The notes under the pieces were generated by a model. It had not been told where the DNA came from and made no database searches. It saw nothing but the letters and a program-made list of their open reading frames with translations. A DNA stretch of 64,000 bases from Ignelater luminosus (Eukaryota > Arthropoda > Insecta > Coleoptera > Elateridae), in assembly GCA_011009095.1 (NCBI GenBank), contig VTPC01090691.1:189448-253447 (forward strand). Direction: 5' to 3'. Shown piece after piece: positions 1 through 12,800 of this stretch (positions within the stretch are counted from its first letter, which is position 1; every line of letters begins with the position of its first letter). Position numbers and translations under genes: made by a program.

Positions 1-1262
1 AAAAAAGGGCGTAAATGTGAAGCTCCCCTTCTTGCAATATAGTCTTATTCTTATGAAAGAAAAAACAAAGGCCTATTTTTCGAACAATTGAAAAACAGGG
101 AGAGTTGCCATTTCCCTCCTTCATAATCCTAGAATGTCCTAAGAATTTCTGAAACAAGATATGAAGATTGTAGCCAACCGCGCTGTAGGCTCTAACTTTT
201 CTTGGGCGAGCCCTTTGAGGGTACATTATAAAGTTGTACAGTATACAGGGCGGATTCGCTGAGCGGTATTGTAGAAGTTTTAATAACACACTACAGTAAA
301 TTAGTATTTAGGAAATCTTTAGAGAATTTGAATGGAAATTTAATAGATTTATAAAAATCCGACCAATTGTTTATTTTATCCAGATGAGAGATTTTAATAA
401 AAACGGTAAAATTTGAAGAATTAGATTAGGCGTTTAATCTGATCGACAAGGGAGGAGGATATTGTTTGTTGTTATAATTAATCTGAGTGTCAGGTTTGCT
501 CTCGCAATATATAATCTTGTTAAAATAAAAATTTAGAGTGAGTAGGCTCTCCTGTATTATTTGATTGTAGATGAAAACGGATCAAAAATTCAAATATAAT
601 CCTTGCATAACACATATGAAATGTTTACATTTCATTAAAATAAGCGAGCAAAATTGTAACCCACACGTTTTCAATTAAAAGTACAAATATTCGAGAATAA
701 CGGCGGGACTATTTAAATTCCTAAAATAATAAACGAATTCAGTGCGACCCTTACTTAATCTTTTAATTCGTGTCTCTCAGACTATCCTACATATAGAGTA
801 TAATTTAATATTGAAAATAAATGTTAGAGGTTCCAGCAAAAACCCTTAGCGGAATTGCATTAGCCAATTAGACGTGGAAGCTTGTGCATCTCGCTGTTGC
901 CTTTCAAGAGTGCGAGAGAGAAACGACAAATCAACTGAAATTGCCGTTGAAATTATTCTCGATTCAATTTAAACGCTAAAACCCAAAGTTACTTTTCCGT
1001 TGTCGTTTTTTACATAATGGTTAAATTGCGTCTGGCGTGGTTGAAATTATTCTTCATCAAGGTTTAAATTAAAATCGTAGCAGTTTAAATCACATCGAGA
1101 AACAAACCGGTTCATAATTAACTGAATGTTAACAAGTTCAAAATGAAGTACACGCGATTTAGGGAGGCAGATTTTCAAATATTAAATCCTCAAGAAATAT
1201 AAGACAAGGAACAGGAGCAGTTATAAATATTATATGCTTTATATATAGCATTAACATCTTAC
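1..1262. other. Next EMX intron (partial), no coding sequence recognised
   Basis: This lies downstream of the homeodomain exon on the minus strand and is part of the intron interrupting the homeodomain after residue 44. It is AT-rich with scattered ATTA/TAAT cores. The stretch at about 840-1130 is less biased in composition, with words such as GCATTAGCCAATTAGACG, and could be conserved regulatory sequence. No WFQNRR-type coding sequence is present on the minus strand. Confidence 0.6.
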
Positions 1263-1435
1263 CTGTGTTTCCGTTAATGACAAGGATTGCGCTAGTTGTT
1301 TACGTTCAGCTCCAACGACATAGTGATTTTTTTCAAAGGCATGTTCTAATTTTAATAATTGTGACGGACTAAACGCTGTTCTTATCCTCTTTGGTTTTCT
1401 GAAAGGTTGGAGAAGGAATCCCGGTATATCCGGAC
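1263..1435 (-). CDS. ems/E5: EMX-class homeobox gene, homeodomain exon (residues 1-44 of the homeodomain)
   Basis: This internal exon continues the exon at 50217-49641. It begins after a pyrimidine-rich acceptor (TTTCTGTTACAG) with two bases that complete a Gly codon, then reads [16 protein letters not shown] and enters the homeodomain [18 protein letters not shown] (helix 1), then [18 protein letters not shown] (helix 2), to LTETQ. It stops at a GTAAGA donor in phase 0. The split falls between homeodomain positions 44 and 45, the intron site known for EMX and several other homeobox genes. Helix 3 (VKVWFQNRR) should open the next exon. No such sequence occurs in 1-1262, so that exon lies outside the window. 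The helix 2 wording ([20 protein letters not shown]) looks closer to E5 and vertebrate EMX2 than to Drosophila ems as I recall them; this is an inference without alignment. Confidence 0.96.
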
Positions 1436-1441
1436 CTGTAA

Positions 1442-4400
1442 CAGAAAAAAAAATGATATTAACCGTTAGTTTCATGATGTACGATTTATTAAATCGCGTA
1501 GCTGGTTTATAAATTTTTTTTGAAACTGCATCTAAATATCTCTCGGACGTCTAAAGTTACAACTAATTAAGACACTAAGAATAAATGAGAAAAAATTCTC
1601 TCGAAGGCATAGTGTCTATTTTTACTTTATGCATAAGCATAACTATTTTACGAATATTCTATGGAAATTAGTATATTAATTTAATGAATATTACACCTAA
1701 ATGAGTTAGCCTTTCTAAGTTTGCTATAATAAAATATAAATAATCAGATAATTAGATATTCACATAAGTTTTAAAAAGATATAAACATTTTAAATTTATT
1801 ATTAATAAATTCTTTAATTGATATGACGTTACAAATTTAATAAATTTCTTTTTGAATATTAGATATATACAGAAAATATATATAAAGATGTTTGAATATT
1901 TAAATTTAAAAATATTTTCTTCTTTGCAGGCATTAAAATTTAAGAAAGCAACGCTTCGGTCATAAATAAATCATTTATGTGTGTTCAAAACTGAATGTCA
2001 ATAAGGTAATTTAAAATATGCGGCGCATAATGAAAATTAGTTATTGTTTCCGTTGCAACCAATCAGATAAAAGAGTTAATGAATGACGTAAATGGGCGGG
2101 AATTTAAATTAGCATCAAGGAATTTTGTAAAAATGCTTGATTAAGGTAATTAAACATAAAAAGCTGATTTACTTCATTCGTGTATTACAAAATTAAGAAA
2201 TTACGTTTATCGTTCTGTAACCGATTTTTTATTGCAAATTAGTTCAGATACTACGTTCAATTTCTGTACAAATTGTACAAACTTTAACCTGTTTAAGATT
2301 TTTGTGGTGTGGCAAGCAGTTTTCAACTTACGATTAGTTTGCTTCCAAGAAAACGAATAAAAATAAAATGAATGTCATTGTAAAGCGTAACAAAGCTGGT
2401 AAGTACCTGAATTCTGGAAAAGAAGCTGAAAAGAAGAAAAAGAGCCTACGACAGAGATAGAATGATTTTCTTCGCGTATAAGAAAACAGCATGTCGGAGC
2501 AACAGTCAGTTGAGAAACCCCACGTTAACCAAGAAGTTATGCCACTTGATATGATGGACTTTTCTACTATTGTCGTCAAATCTGAGATACATTCAGATTG
2601 AATTTTAGCTTGTCAGGTTGAAAGAGAGAAGTTGGTATTTTATCGAAGACGACCAAGAGTGAAATCAATGATATTGATACTTTGCACCTTCAAGCTATTT
2701 GGATATTACCAAAGTTTTTTTTTTGTTAATAATTATATGGGGCGGCCCACCACTGATTCAATAACTAAAATCTATGTAACGCGAATTTTGTAGGAGAACC
2801 TTGCATAACTGCTCAACATGTATATAACTGTTGAAGGAAAAAAAAACTTCTGAACGTTCTACTGTCCTTCGGCGGAAGGAAGAAACTGTCCCCACGAATA
2901 GCAAGCTGTGTCGATAATAAATACCCGGCCAACCGACGATTAGGTCCATAATTTCTAGGAGCATATATATCCTTGAGGCACAATTTACGCCAAAGAAATC
3001 CTTGACGAATTAAGTGTCAGAGATCTTATGGGACCCTTTTATAGTACCAAGCACAATTAACTTATTCTTAATAATTGTCTAAAAACCGAAATAAGAAATC
3101 TACACTTGAAGTCAATCAATCTACGTTAGACTCTCTGGTTGGGTTTAGTTATTCATTGGATATGACATTTCAGACCGTTAGAGGCTTATTAAGATCGTTG
3201 AGCATTTTGGGCTCACTGAACTTTCTGTTTTCGTACTTTTGGTTTAAAACAAACAAATTCTCGAACTATCCATAGTATGCGACAGTCAAATCTTGCTTTC
3301 AAAGACACAAAAGGAAGAAATTTTCAAAGTTTGGAATGATCCTAAGTATTTTTTAAATCAAAATCCGTCTGTTTTTCAAAAAAACCTTGAATTTCAATTT
3401 CTCTGCATCATCATGATAAATAATGTCATCAAACTCTTATCAGATTGTCCAGACGGTTTTTGCTTTGGTTTGGCCTCCGATGCCTCATTTTCTGGAAGAA
3501 ATATTCAGAAAGCCACTGCACTCTCTTTCTTTGTAAATCTTCTCCTCTATTACAGAGTTAAACATGTTAATTGTTGCCTTTACTCTCTGTAAGTAACTGA
3601 AGAAGTAAACTTTTACTTTTATAAGTATTGACTCATCAGATGAGTGAAAGTTTTTTTGTATTGGTATGAAAAGAACTACATTGCTTATACTTAAGTTTTG
3701 TATATAAATCTCTTGTAAAAACAAATGCTCATTTTTATTAGGCTGATCCAATAAAACCTTCCTCTAGAAGGATTTTAGTTTCCATTTAGTATCTTTATTG
3801 AGTCTGTTAACCAGCCATACTTACAGAAGCGTAACCAAAAATGACCTCACGTATTTGTCTGCAGGTTTGCCTTTTCACACAAATAATCACTTTTTGTAAA
3901 ACCAAAGGATTTCAAAACTGGGATCACGTCTTGGGTTGAAATCCAATTACATGTTCTGCTGATGATAAAAACAAGAAGTATTAGGTAGCAATGATTTCTA
4001 AGGAAAAAGATTTGTAAAACTGTGCAAATTACTTAGCACTATACCATATTTTTTAGTCATCAGGAATAGTTTTGCAGATTGAGAAGATTTTCTTTCTTCC
4101 TGTCCGTCTAGAAGTCTTGGCCGAAATATGTGACCAAGGCAAATTGGGTCAAAATAAAGTCCCATCATTGTGCTATGTACTGAGAATTTACATAGAATTA
4201 GGTGACTTTTGATCATAATAGTGAAATAAAACGAAAAGTGTTTGAAACAGTCCCTTTGTCAAACGAAAGCTATCTATATATTCAATCATTTTTTAACTAT
4301 TTACAGCATGCAGACAATTAGATTCTCCCAAGCAGTTTTCACGATTTTACGCAGTTCTTATTTTGGCGTGCACGATTCGCTTCATTTGTCTTCTTGTCTG

Positions 4401-4975
4401 AAGGTTTATATGTAATTCAGGGCATGATGAAGTGATTACCTCCAATCAATCGCTGCTGGCTTGAAGATATATCATTCTCTTTCAAAATGGTCTCATACAG
4501 TTCTTCATTCAATATTCCATCTATAGCACAATGTCTAGTGAACCCTAGAACTGAGGCAACATTTGATATTCAGGGATTTGACAAACAGAAATTCCTCATT
4601 TTGAACCAAACATTTCAAATTGTGACTGGACAATCCAATGCGCTTTTAAAATTTACTTTTCACCCCAATCTCGGTGCTGCAACATTCAGTCCAACCTTTC
4701 GTCTTTTTTGTCCGTAACACGACAAAGTGAAGCATTACAAAAACGTCCTTTCACGGTGGTGAGCGATTGTTACAACTTGTTTGTTTCAGAACAAATTTCC
4801 AGTGTAGATAAACACCTATCTGTTTTGCTAGCGACGACAATGAACTAATCTTTCAATTTCGTGGTTGTTCTAAGCCCTCCTCTTGGTGGTGACTTTTATT
4901 GCTGCCTCGACGATGCAAGAAAAGCAAACCTTGGAAACTTTTATCTGTTCTTTGAACCTTCTTAGAGTAAAAATA
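1442..4975. other. Intronic stretch without recognised genes
   Basis: The left part (to about 2330) is AT-rich with homeodomain-core words and one more balanced patch at 2040-2110 (GTTGCAACCAATCAG). From 2330 to 4950 the base composition rises and several 60-100-residue open frames occur on both strands. None shows a domain I recognise, and none has initiation or splice context worth calling. This may be an old mobile element eroded past recognition. Confidence 0.5.
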
Positions 4976-5215
4976 AGTGTGGCCGCCTTCGGCGACCTCT
5001 AGTCAAATCCACCTTTTATTTGGAAGCGAGTGGGGTCTTGCTCTCCATTAACCTTCTTAAGAAAGCTTAATATGACCGCCTTTGGTAGCCCAAGGTTTGA
5101 CTTTGCTCTCCATATTTTGAAGAAAGCTAAATATAAACACATCTAGGGCTCGGTGACCCAAGATCGGGCATTGCCCTCTATTAATCTTTTTAAGAGAGCT
5201 AGATACTATAAAATC
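4976..5215. repeat. Short degenerate tandem repeat, about three units of 70-100 bp
   Basis: Three neighbouring units share a block like CTTGCTCTCCATTAACCTTC followed by TTAAGAAAGCTAAATA. The copies read GGTCTTGCTCTCCATTAACC (about 5035), GACTTTGCTCTCCATATTTT (about 5101) and GCATTGCCCTCTATTAATCT (about 5167). Each is preceded by a GC-richer head (GGCCGCCTTCGGCGACC, GACCGCCTTTGGTAGCCC, GGCTCGGTGACCC). The heads resemble, in reverse orientation, the array at 40.5-42.7 kb, so the two may be one repeat family. Confidence 0.6.
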
Positions 5216-6530
5216 CTCCTGATGAAATTTTTGTTTCTAATTGTGAAAACGCTTCGGTATAAAATAATAAATTCTTCTCTTATAAACTATTCTTGCTACA
5301 AAACAATATTAATATTATAAAGTACCTAAGCGGCTATTCGTTGATGTTTTCAACTGTTCTGATATAATTAACTTTAAGGATGTATTGGCTAGAATCTCCA
5401 TGTTTTTATGTTTAGTATCAGACAACTTTTAAAGATGACAAGATCATTTCTTAAAAGCAAAATTCAACTATGTATGATAAAAAGGAAATACGCTCCGTTT
5501 ATCAAAGTAGTCGATTTTGATCATAAATAAGAGTACCTTTTTCTTTGTTTGTTGGCAATTTTTAAAGAGAATTCTCCAAAAAAACTTTTGACCATCACAG
5601 GTAACCTAATAATATGGTCTGATAAAGGGTAAAACTTAACTCTACAACCAGATTTGTTTTCTCTAACAAGGTTAAAAAAAAAGGGATTGAGAATTCTCAT
5701 AATTTTGGACTTTTTTGATTTTTTTCAATACTATATTGAGGTTCTAGATATCTATCTATCTAGATATAGAGATATCATTCTGAGATAAGTTTCTTTGTCT
5801 GTTAGCTATATAATGACATCAATTTTCTGCCCACACTTTCTTGTTCCATTTAGTGGTTTTTATAGGTAAGAATAGGACCCATAACGAAGTAGGAAAGATA
5901 AACGCAATCGTTTGCAACACCTTTCTATAGATAATTATGGAGATGTTCCCTTAAGAAGGTTCAAGATAAAAAGGTGAGATTATAATGTGGTAGGGTTTTT
6001 TGAGTTGAAAAATATCAATCAGCAATAAAACGTAGCTATATCTGTAAGGGCAGTCTTTACCAAGAGGGACAAAACTAACTTTTAAGATGATAGTTTCTTT
6101 CTTTGATTATATCATTAAAAATTCCTCATGGCCAAAATCAATATCTTATCTGATTCTGCCTAAAACTGGCCAAAAGATTCAGCAGTTAGAGATTAAAGTA
6201 ACTGTTCACACTAGCCCTATCTGAACTTAATGTCTGCTCTCTTTTTACAAAAAAAATGACTTATAGATAAATATTAAAGTAAGATTTCAACGTCGAATTA
6301 TTCTATCAAAATTGGAAAGTTTCTATTTCGATTATAGAGGTGTTTGGTTTCATAACTAAGTATAGTTTTGCCCTCCCGCAATGTTATATTATGCGCTTTT
6401 TACGAAGAATTCCTGAACGTTGAGACTTTTTTATTTTTCTACAACCTATAACTGAAACCAGACTAAGTCTTTTCAATTCTTCACTTTCAACTTCGAAGAT
6501 ATTTTTGATTCAACCCCGCCTAACTAACAC
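5216..6530. other. Intronic stretch without recognised genes
   Basis: AT-rich sequence with no coding signal that I can see. It contains a small palindromic run of ATCTATCTATC/GATATAGAGATAT type at about 5747-5776. Confidence 0.5.
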
Positions 6531-6532
6531 TA

Positions 6533-7827
6533 CGAGGGTGGTCTGAAAAGTTTCCGACCTCAACGTGAAGATGGCAGCACTCGTAAATAAAAGCTACTGA
6601 ATTTCGTTGTTCATCTGTTGACAGTTACTCACCAAAGTTTCAGCCATTTTGGACGCGTAGTTTTTATGTAACAGTCGTTTGAGTGAGCTGATGTGGGTTT
6701 TTTTTGTGAAAATGGACAAAATCGAGTATCAAGCTGTCATTAAATATTTGCTTTTGAAAGGCAATACGCCTTCGCAAATAAAAGATGAGTTGGATTCTGT
6801 GTATGGGGACTCTGCACCATCATTTACCACAGTGAAATTTTGGGCTGCTGAATTTAAACGTGGCCGTAAGAGCTTGGGAGACGATGAACGTTCGGGACGT
6901 CCAAAAACTGCAACTACCGACGAAAACATCGCCAAAGTTCACCAAATGGTGCTAGACGACCGCCGAATTAAAGTGAGAGAGATAGCAGAGGTTATGAACA
7001 TTTCAAAAGAACGTGTTTGTCACATATTAAATCAACATTTAGGCATGAGAAATCTGTCCGCGCGTTGGGTGCCGCGTTTGCTCACGTTAGACCAAAAACG
7101 TGTTCGAATGAATATTTCCAACGCTCTTTTGGCGCAGCTTAGGCGAGATAAATCCGAGTTTTGGCGCCGATTAATTACTATAGATGAAACTTGGATACAC
7201 CATTATACGCCCGAAACAAAAATACAGTCCAAACAGTGGACTGCAAAGGGGGAACCGGCTCCAAAAAAAGCAAAAACTGTTTTTTCGGCTGGGAAAGTGA
7301 TGGCGACTGTTTTTTGGGATAGTCATGGAGTTATTTTAATCGATTATCTTCAAAAAGGAAAAACCATTACAGGAGCATACTATGCATCATTACTTGACAA
7401 GCTGAAGGCAGAACTTGCGAAAAAAACGGCCACATTTGCAGAAAAAGAAAATCCTGTTTCACCAAGACAACGCACCGTCTCACACCTCAGCGGTTGCCAT
7501 GGCGAAAATCCACGAATTACGGTTTGAACTGCTTGACCATCCGCCTTACTCACCAGATCTAGCCCCAAGCGACTTCTTTTTGTTCCCTCATCTAAAAATT
7601 GCGCTCGTAGGACAAAGATTTTCGTCAAATGAAGAGGCAATCACCTTCGTGAACAATTATTTTGCAGAGAAAAATGCCGAGTATTATTTGGACGGGTTAC
7701 GGAGATGAGAGCATCGCTGGGAGAAGTGTGTAGAGTTACAAGGAGACTATGTTGAAAAATAAAAAAAAATTTTCAGAAAAAATGTCTTGTATCTTTGTTA
7801 GGTCGGAAACTTTTCAGACCACCCTCG
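6533..7827 (+). mobile_element. Mariner (Tc1/mariner) transposon with perfect TIRs
   Basis: The element is 1,295 bp. Its terminal inverted repeats at 6533-6560 and 7800-7827 are 28 bp long and perfectly complementary, starting CGAGGGTGGTCTGAAAAGTT. A TA dinucleotide flanks each end (6531-6532 and 7828-7829), as expected for mariner insertion. The size and the DD34D transposase inside are typical of mariner. Perfect TIRs and one almost open reading frame suggest a recent insertion in the EMX intron. It lies opposite to the host gene's direction. Confidence 0.95.
6712..7762 (+). pseudogene. Mariner transposase, DD34D, one frameshift and one premature stop
   Basis: The product would cut and paste the surrounding mariner at its TIRs. 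I start at the ATG at 6712 (MDKIEYQ), where mariner proteins normally begin, rather than at the upstream in-frame TTG. Seen: the N-terminal helix-turn-helix region with GRPKTATTDENI, then WVPRLL (family usually WVPHEL), IDETW (first catalytic Asp), HQDNAPSHT (second) and YSPDLAPSDFF (third, 34 residues later: DD34D). At 7420-7426 a run of seven A shifts the frame; six would keep it open from ELAKK into RPHLQKKK. A TGA at 7706-7708 then interrupts the last part, after which the same frame continues through EHRWEKCVELQGDYVEK to TAA at 7760-7762. With both lesions the protein would lose the second and third catalytic residues. The homopolymer change could be a sequencing or assembly error. Confidence 0.92.
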
Positions 7828-7829
7828 TA

Positions 7830-9480
7830 ATATTATCAACAAATAATTTTTGCCCACACTCATCGAAAGAGGACTATTTAAGACGCAGTTACATTTGCGG
7901 GCTTCCCTGTGGTGGTTGAGAAAGTTTCAAATAGCCCTTAAGGCCACTGCAAGCAAGAATCAAAAATGAAGATGATGGTGATGGTGCCGGCTGCATTGAC
8001 CCTGATGGTCTCTACATGATATGTTTTATGCATACAATAAATTAGAAGAGGTCGTTGAGTAATTTTTGCAGACTGCAGCTGGATATTTATAATTTTTTGT
8101 TTGTTTATGCTGTTTATCCCCTGAATGGCTACGCCGCCCCTAAGCATCGAGATGGTCGGGGAGGGCGGGGACACTAGAAGACGTTGAGGCAAGCGTAGTA
8201 GAAAGACGTCAGTTTTAGCTTTTAGTAAGAGTTTTCGTTCCACAATAATTTTCTAAGTCTAATTCGTCATTTACAAAAAATGGTAATAGTACATAAAACA
8301 ATTTTTAAAATTTTATTTTTAATAAATTAATTCAAGTTTAGGTTCAAGTCGTTACTTTCGATACACCCACATTTTCTGTTCCACAAACTAATTTTAAACC
8401 TATGCAAATTTGTATATTTATTTATTATATGCGTACTAATTTAGGAATGTAACCGCACATAAAATAGAACTAATGAAAAGGCGGTTCTTTTGGTCTCTTT
8501 TTAAAATAAAAGAATGATAATTAGGTAGAAAAGAAGTCATTTTAATTTGAAATTAATGAATTAATTAGTTATAGAAAGAAGAAAAAAACTTTTTTAATGG
8601 TAAATATTCATGAAAATATAAAAAAGGGTCTTTAATGTGTTTGCTTTTATTTCTAATAAGGATTTTAAATGTTTAATTATGCGTAAATTTTTATTAATGA
8701 ATAAACAGTATGGATAGTGCTGGTTATATTAGTATATAGCATATTCATGTTAATTAATAAGAATTCTGTAGAATATGCGGTGGATATAATTAAAAAGGAA
8801 TATGTTGCTTTAAGCAAAACCTATTAACTGCTAAGACAATTAGTATACATGATTTAAATGAAACACATTTCAGGCTGTTTCTAAGGAATCAGAATTAATC
8901 TTCACTCTTCTATGGCTAATAGTTGCACCAAATTACGCCTTCAATTTGATTATGTTTCAAAATCAAAATTTGAAGAATTCCAAATTTTGCTAATCTGTTT
9001 TACTAATCTTCTGATGTAATTAACAAACAAAGAGCCATTACAAGACGCTTCCTTCAATAGATAATTGCATTAATTTTTTTAGATAATTGTAGAGTGGAAG
9101 CAAATCGTTTTTCAAGAAGATTCTCATAAGAACAATCAAAGTATCTAATAATCTTGTACCTACTTGTTTCCTGAAATTACAACACGAATATAGAAAATCA
9201 TCAACTAACTATTGCAATCCGTATTCTTAACAATTGCATTTCAAATTACGTAACAGCAATTTCTGTGCATAGAACAAATTACAAGGTGTGCTGACTTGTG
9301 TTAATACCATTGAAAGAACATTAAAATGCCATTTTGTGAAGAGAATATACAGGCCGCAGGTTAGACGCATACACACGCCGCAAGTGCAATATAACACACT
9401 TCTAAATCGATCTCGGCTACAGGGAATATAATTTAAGAAACAATAAGCATATTTCACGAGGGTGTTGGTGTGGTGTTGCG
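7830..9480. other. Intronic stretch without recognised genes
   Basis: A moderately GC patch at 7850-8240 has an open frame of 101 codons on the minus strand but no recognisable domain. The rest is AT-rich with many TTAATTAA and ATTA words, for instance around 8700-8830. Confidence 0.5.
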
Positions 9481-9810
9481 GTGTTGGTGATTTCACAAGT
9501 CAATTAGAGTTGTTCGCGTGAGTGCGCGCCATTAGGTGGAGAAACGGGCTCGCGATTCAACTACGATACCCGGCAATGTATTCATTACCTGAGAGCCTGG
9601 CCCGCTCAGGAAATATTATATCTCTATATGCCTTATTATTATATTATTACTTAGTTAGAGCGCTTGTTTATTGGATTTTCTCCTGCAGGATGATTTTATA
9701 TTATTGATTTCGCCTACTCGGGTTTTTTCAGGCAGGAAATATCATGCAGGAAAAAACCTTCGCCACGATTTAGTATAATATTACCTTTTATACTAGGAGT
9801 GTGCACGAAA
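9481..9810. promoter_or_regulatory. CpG-containing patch, candidate insulator or enhancer segment
   Basis: A local cluster of CG dinucleotides stands out in the AT-rich intron (TTCGCGTGAGTGCGCGCC at about 9512-9530, then CGGGCTCGCG and ACGATACCCGG). The word CCATTAGGTGGAG at 9529-9541 differs at two positions from the CTCF core as I recall it. A short inverted pair CCTGAG/CTCAGG flanks AGCCTGGCCCG near 9588-9610. Function is inference only. Confidence 0.25.
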
Positions 9811-12800
9811 TCCCTTCGTTATTTCTTATAGTATGGTTTTCCCCCTTGAAAAACACTTTTGGTAATAAATTTAAAGGCAGGAAAATTATCTCGATGTCAC
9901 ATGTAAGTTCTTTGTCTGATTTCACATTCATAAAATTATTTTAAAGTTATTCAGTGTATTATATTACAAATTTGAATAAACGATTAGAGAATAATTTAAA
10001 ACAATTTTCGAGAATATTGATTTCACGTTTAAATGTAAAAAATTAAACTTGACATTTTCTCGGTTGTGAAAATAACAATTAAATTGTTTACAAGTATTCT
10101 ATTATGCAGATTAATTCTATAATTATACCCATTTAACGCTTATATGGCCTTGTAGTAGTTGAATTGACGTTTAAAATAGCAAAAAATGTACATTTTGAAT
10201 GTAGTACATGAAAGCGTGAGAGATTTTTCTTCTTTTTAAATGTTTACAGAAATATGTTAATATTTAGCATTAGTTATTTTCTCCAGACCTATAAAAAATG
10301 TTTTTTTGCGCGTTATGGAAATTCGGATTTCATAAATTTCTTCTTATTTTAAATTTTAAAAATTCACCTCTACATAAAGTTTCAAGCTAAATTATTATCT
10401 GGAAACGTTTAGATTTACATATCATAACGCGACATTTATTTTTGTGCAAAAAAGTGATGTATATTTCGTAAGTATAACTGTCTTAAATTATATTTAATGA
10501 GAAAAACAAGAGACATTTAGTATATTTAATTAACAAATGCAAAGGAGAGCATTATTAGGAAAAATAGACTCGAATCATCACTTGTAATTAAAGTTTCTCA
10601 ACAGACAATAACAAGAAAAATGAACAGAAAACAGGATTTAATTATCGGCAAGTAATTAGATTTGGAAAGTAATAGTGGACCAATTTTAATACCCTGAGAC
10701 ACTCCACGATGGTTTGCTGTAAGTTGTAAAAGATCAAATAGACATCCAAAATAGAAATTCAACAAATTGAACATTCAGCTGTTAATAGCCAGTGGGACTT
10801 TGTCTGTCGTAAAATGATACACTCGATCCCTTTCCCCACTTACGAAAGATTCAACTACTAGAGATTTATGTGTTTTTCTTGCTTTTGTTTTGAGATTTCA
10901 AAGATGTCAATAAAAGAGAGAATTTGTTTCTGGAGACACAATCTATACGTTTTTATCTAGCGCTGTCAGAATTTTCACTTCGCTCCTTTTATTAACTAAC
11001 CTGCAAATAGAATTCTATAGAAAAAAGACGGTCGAAATTAAAGTGCTTTTCAAAAAAGTTACATTTCCTAGTTCAGTAATTTAATTTCAACTCGACTTTC
11101 CTCGTTTTCACAAGGCTTATCCTTACAGCTAGTTCTGCTTCTTGTAATTCTCTAAATAAGTTTTAAACTATGTCCCGTGAAATAAAAAGTGGCATTCTAC
11201 AAATGTTTAATGATAAAGAATGACAAGCCAGGACTTATTAAAAATCTGTAACGAACTATACATCTTGGAAAAACATGAATGTAAAAATTGCTTGATATTT
11301 CAGATTGTTCTGAGCTCTGATATCTAGTGACAGCTAGTGTTTAAAAATAAAAATCATTATAAAAACCTTCAGAACCTTACATACAATTGTTTTAAGTAAA
11401 TTAAGGAATTTCTTGAATTTTGACTAGCTGTACATAATAGAATTTGGACAGGTAAAAGAACGAATTTTTATCAACTTACTGTACTGATATAATAGTTGAA
11501 TTGAAACTCGGCAGAGAGAATTCATATCAAACTAAAACACTTTAAAAAACGCCCCAGTAGTTTTTCTTTGTGAAATAAAATCTGAAATCTTCGTTCATAT
11601 CGGTTCTGCTTGCAATTAGGAATTAGTCTATGATTGGAATTTGTTTGATAACTACATCAATAAATTTTGGTAACATTTCGATATTTCTCACTTGAGTCAA
11701 TTAGATTTTTGGAGAGATCAGTTTCTATTACGGTCTTTTCAGACCAATCAGTCTTTCGGACCAATCAATCAATGAAGCCGTTCGAATCTGTTGATCCTTT
11801 TTGACTTCTTTCAGCTTTATAGAATCAATAGGATCAAGCCAACTAGAATCTGAAATCATACCTAGAACCTTCAACAGTGATTAGTTAAAATTGCCTTAGA
11901 ATAAAAAAAATGGTGAGAACTTTATTTTACATTTTTAAAGATTTCTTTTAGAAGTTGCAATAGGAGAAGAACAATGTATACACTCATGCAGTGCCCTGAA
12001 TGCAAAAAAAAACTGATTCTACATGTGTATTACGTGTAAACCGTACTTCAGCTCCCAGTTCGGATTTGATTGGGAAGAAAAAGGGGAAATAAATTAATTT
12101 GTGAAGCATTACATTGCTGCAGATACTGATCGAACCAGTTTCAATAAGAACCGGTTGTTGAGAAAAAAGCTTGAAAAGATTCATTTTAAAGATTGCGTTT
12201 GTTTATTTTATTTTCACATACAAATTTGAAAGTGGGGAAAAGCCTTTTAAAGATATTTACTTTGCCCGTTTATGAAATTCTTTCTGGAAAAATATCGCTC
12301 TTCAAATTTAATTTTAACTAAGTTAAATCTCTAAAGTCAACTTTATTTTTAAATCCAATATTATAAATTACAAATACAACAGAATTATTAATAAAGAGCG
12401 TTACAAAATGAGAAACGACAACTTGCGAATTTTATACCTATAGAGCGAAACCACGTCCTACTAATAAATAAAACATGATAATAAGAGGCACCCCAAAATC
12501 AGGAAAATATGAAGTTGACACTCGTCAACTTCTTGTTAATATTTTTTTTTCTTTTTGACTCGATCTATTTTTTGGTGTAGACATTTGACAGGCCAGCCCC
12601 CCTTTAACCAAACCGTATATATGAATGGCTCTTGAATGCTTTAATTTAATAATAGGGGTTAACAATGCACTTAATCTAGTTTCACGCCCCGATAAAAAGG
12701 GACCCATTATTATACAGTTCTCTACTCAACAGACCGTAAATTTTTCAGGAAATAAAAAACGATATTTCTGTTAGTTTATTTTCTATCCATTTTAGTTCTG

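Noticed and set aside
1-1262. Search for the third EMX exon (homeodomain helix 3)
   Set aside because: No sequence encoding KVWFQNRR occurs on the minus strand here; the exon must be outside the window.
2700-3280. Possible Tc1-type helix-turn-helix scrap (GGRKKLSPRIASCVDNK) on the plus strand
   Set aside because: Too short and no catalytic motif (DES, DNDPKH) follows; could be chance.
7380-7640. Minus-strand open frame of 86 codons inside the mariner
   Set aside because: It is the antisense shadow of the transposase, which has clear family motifs on the plus strand.
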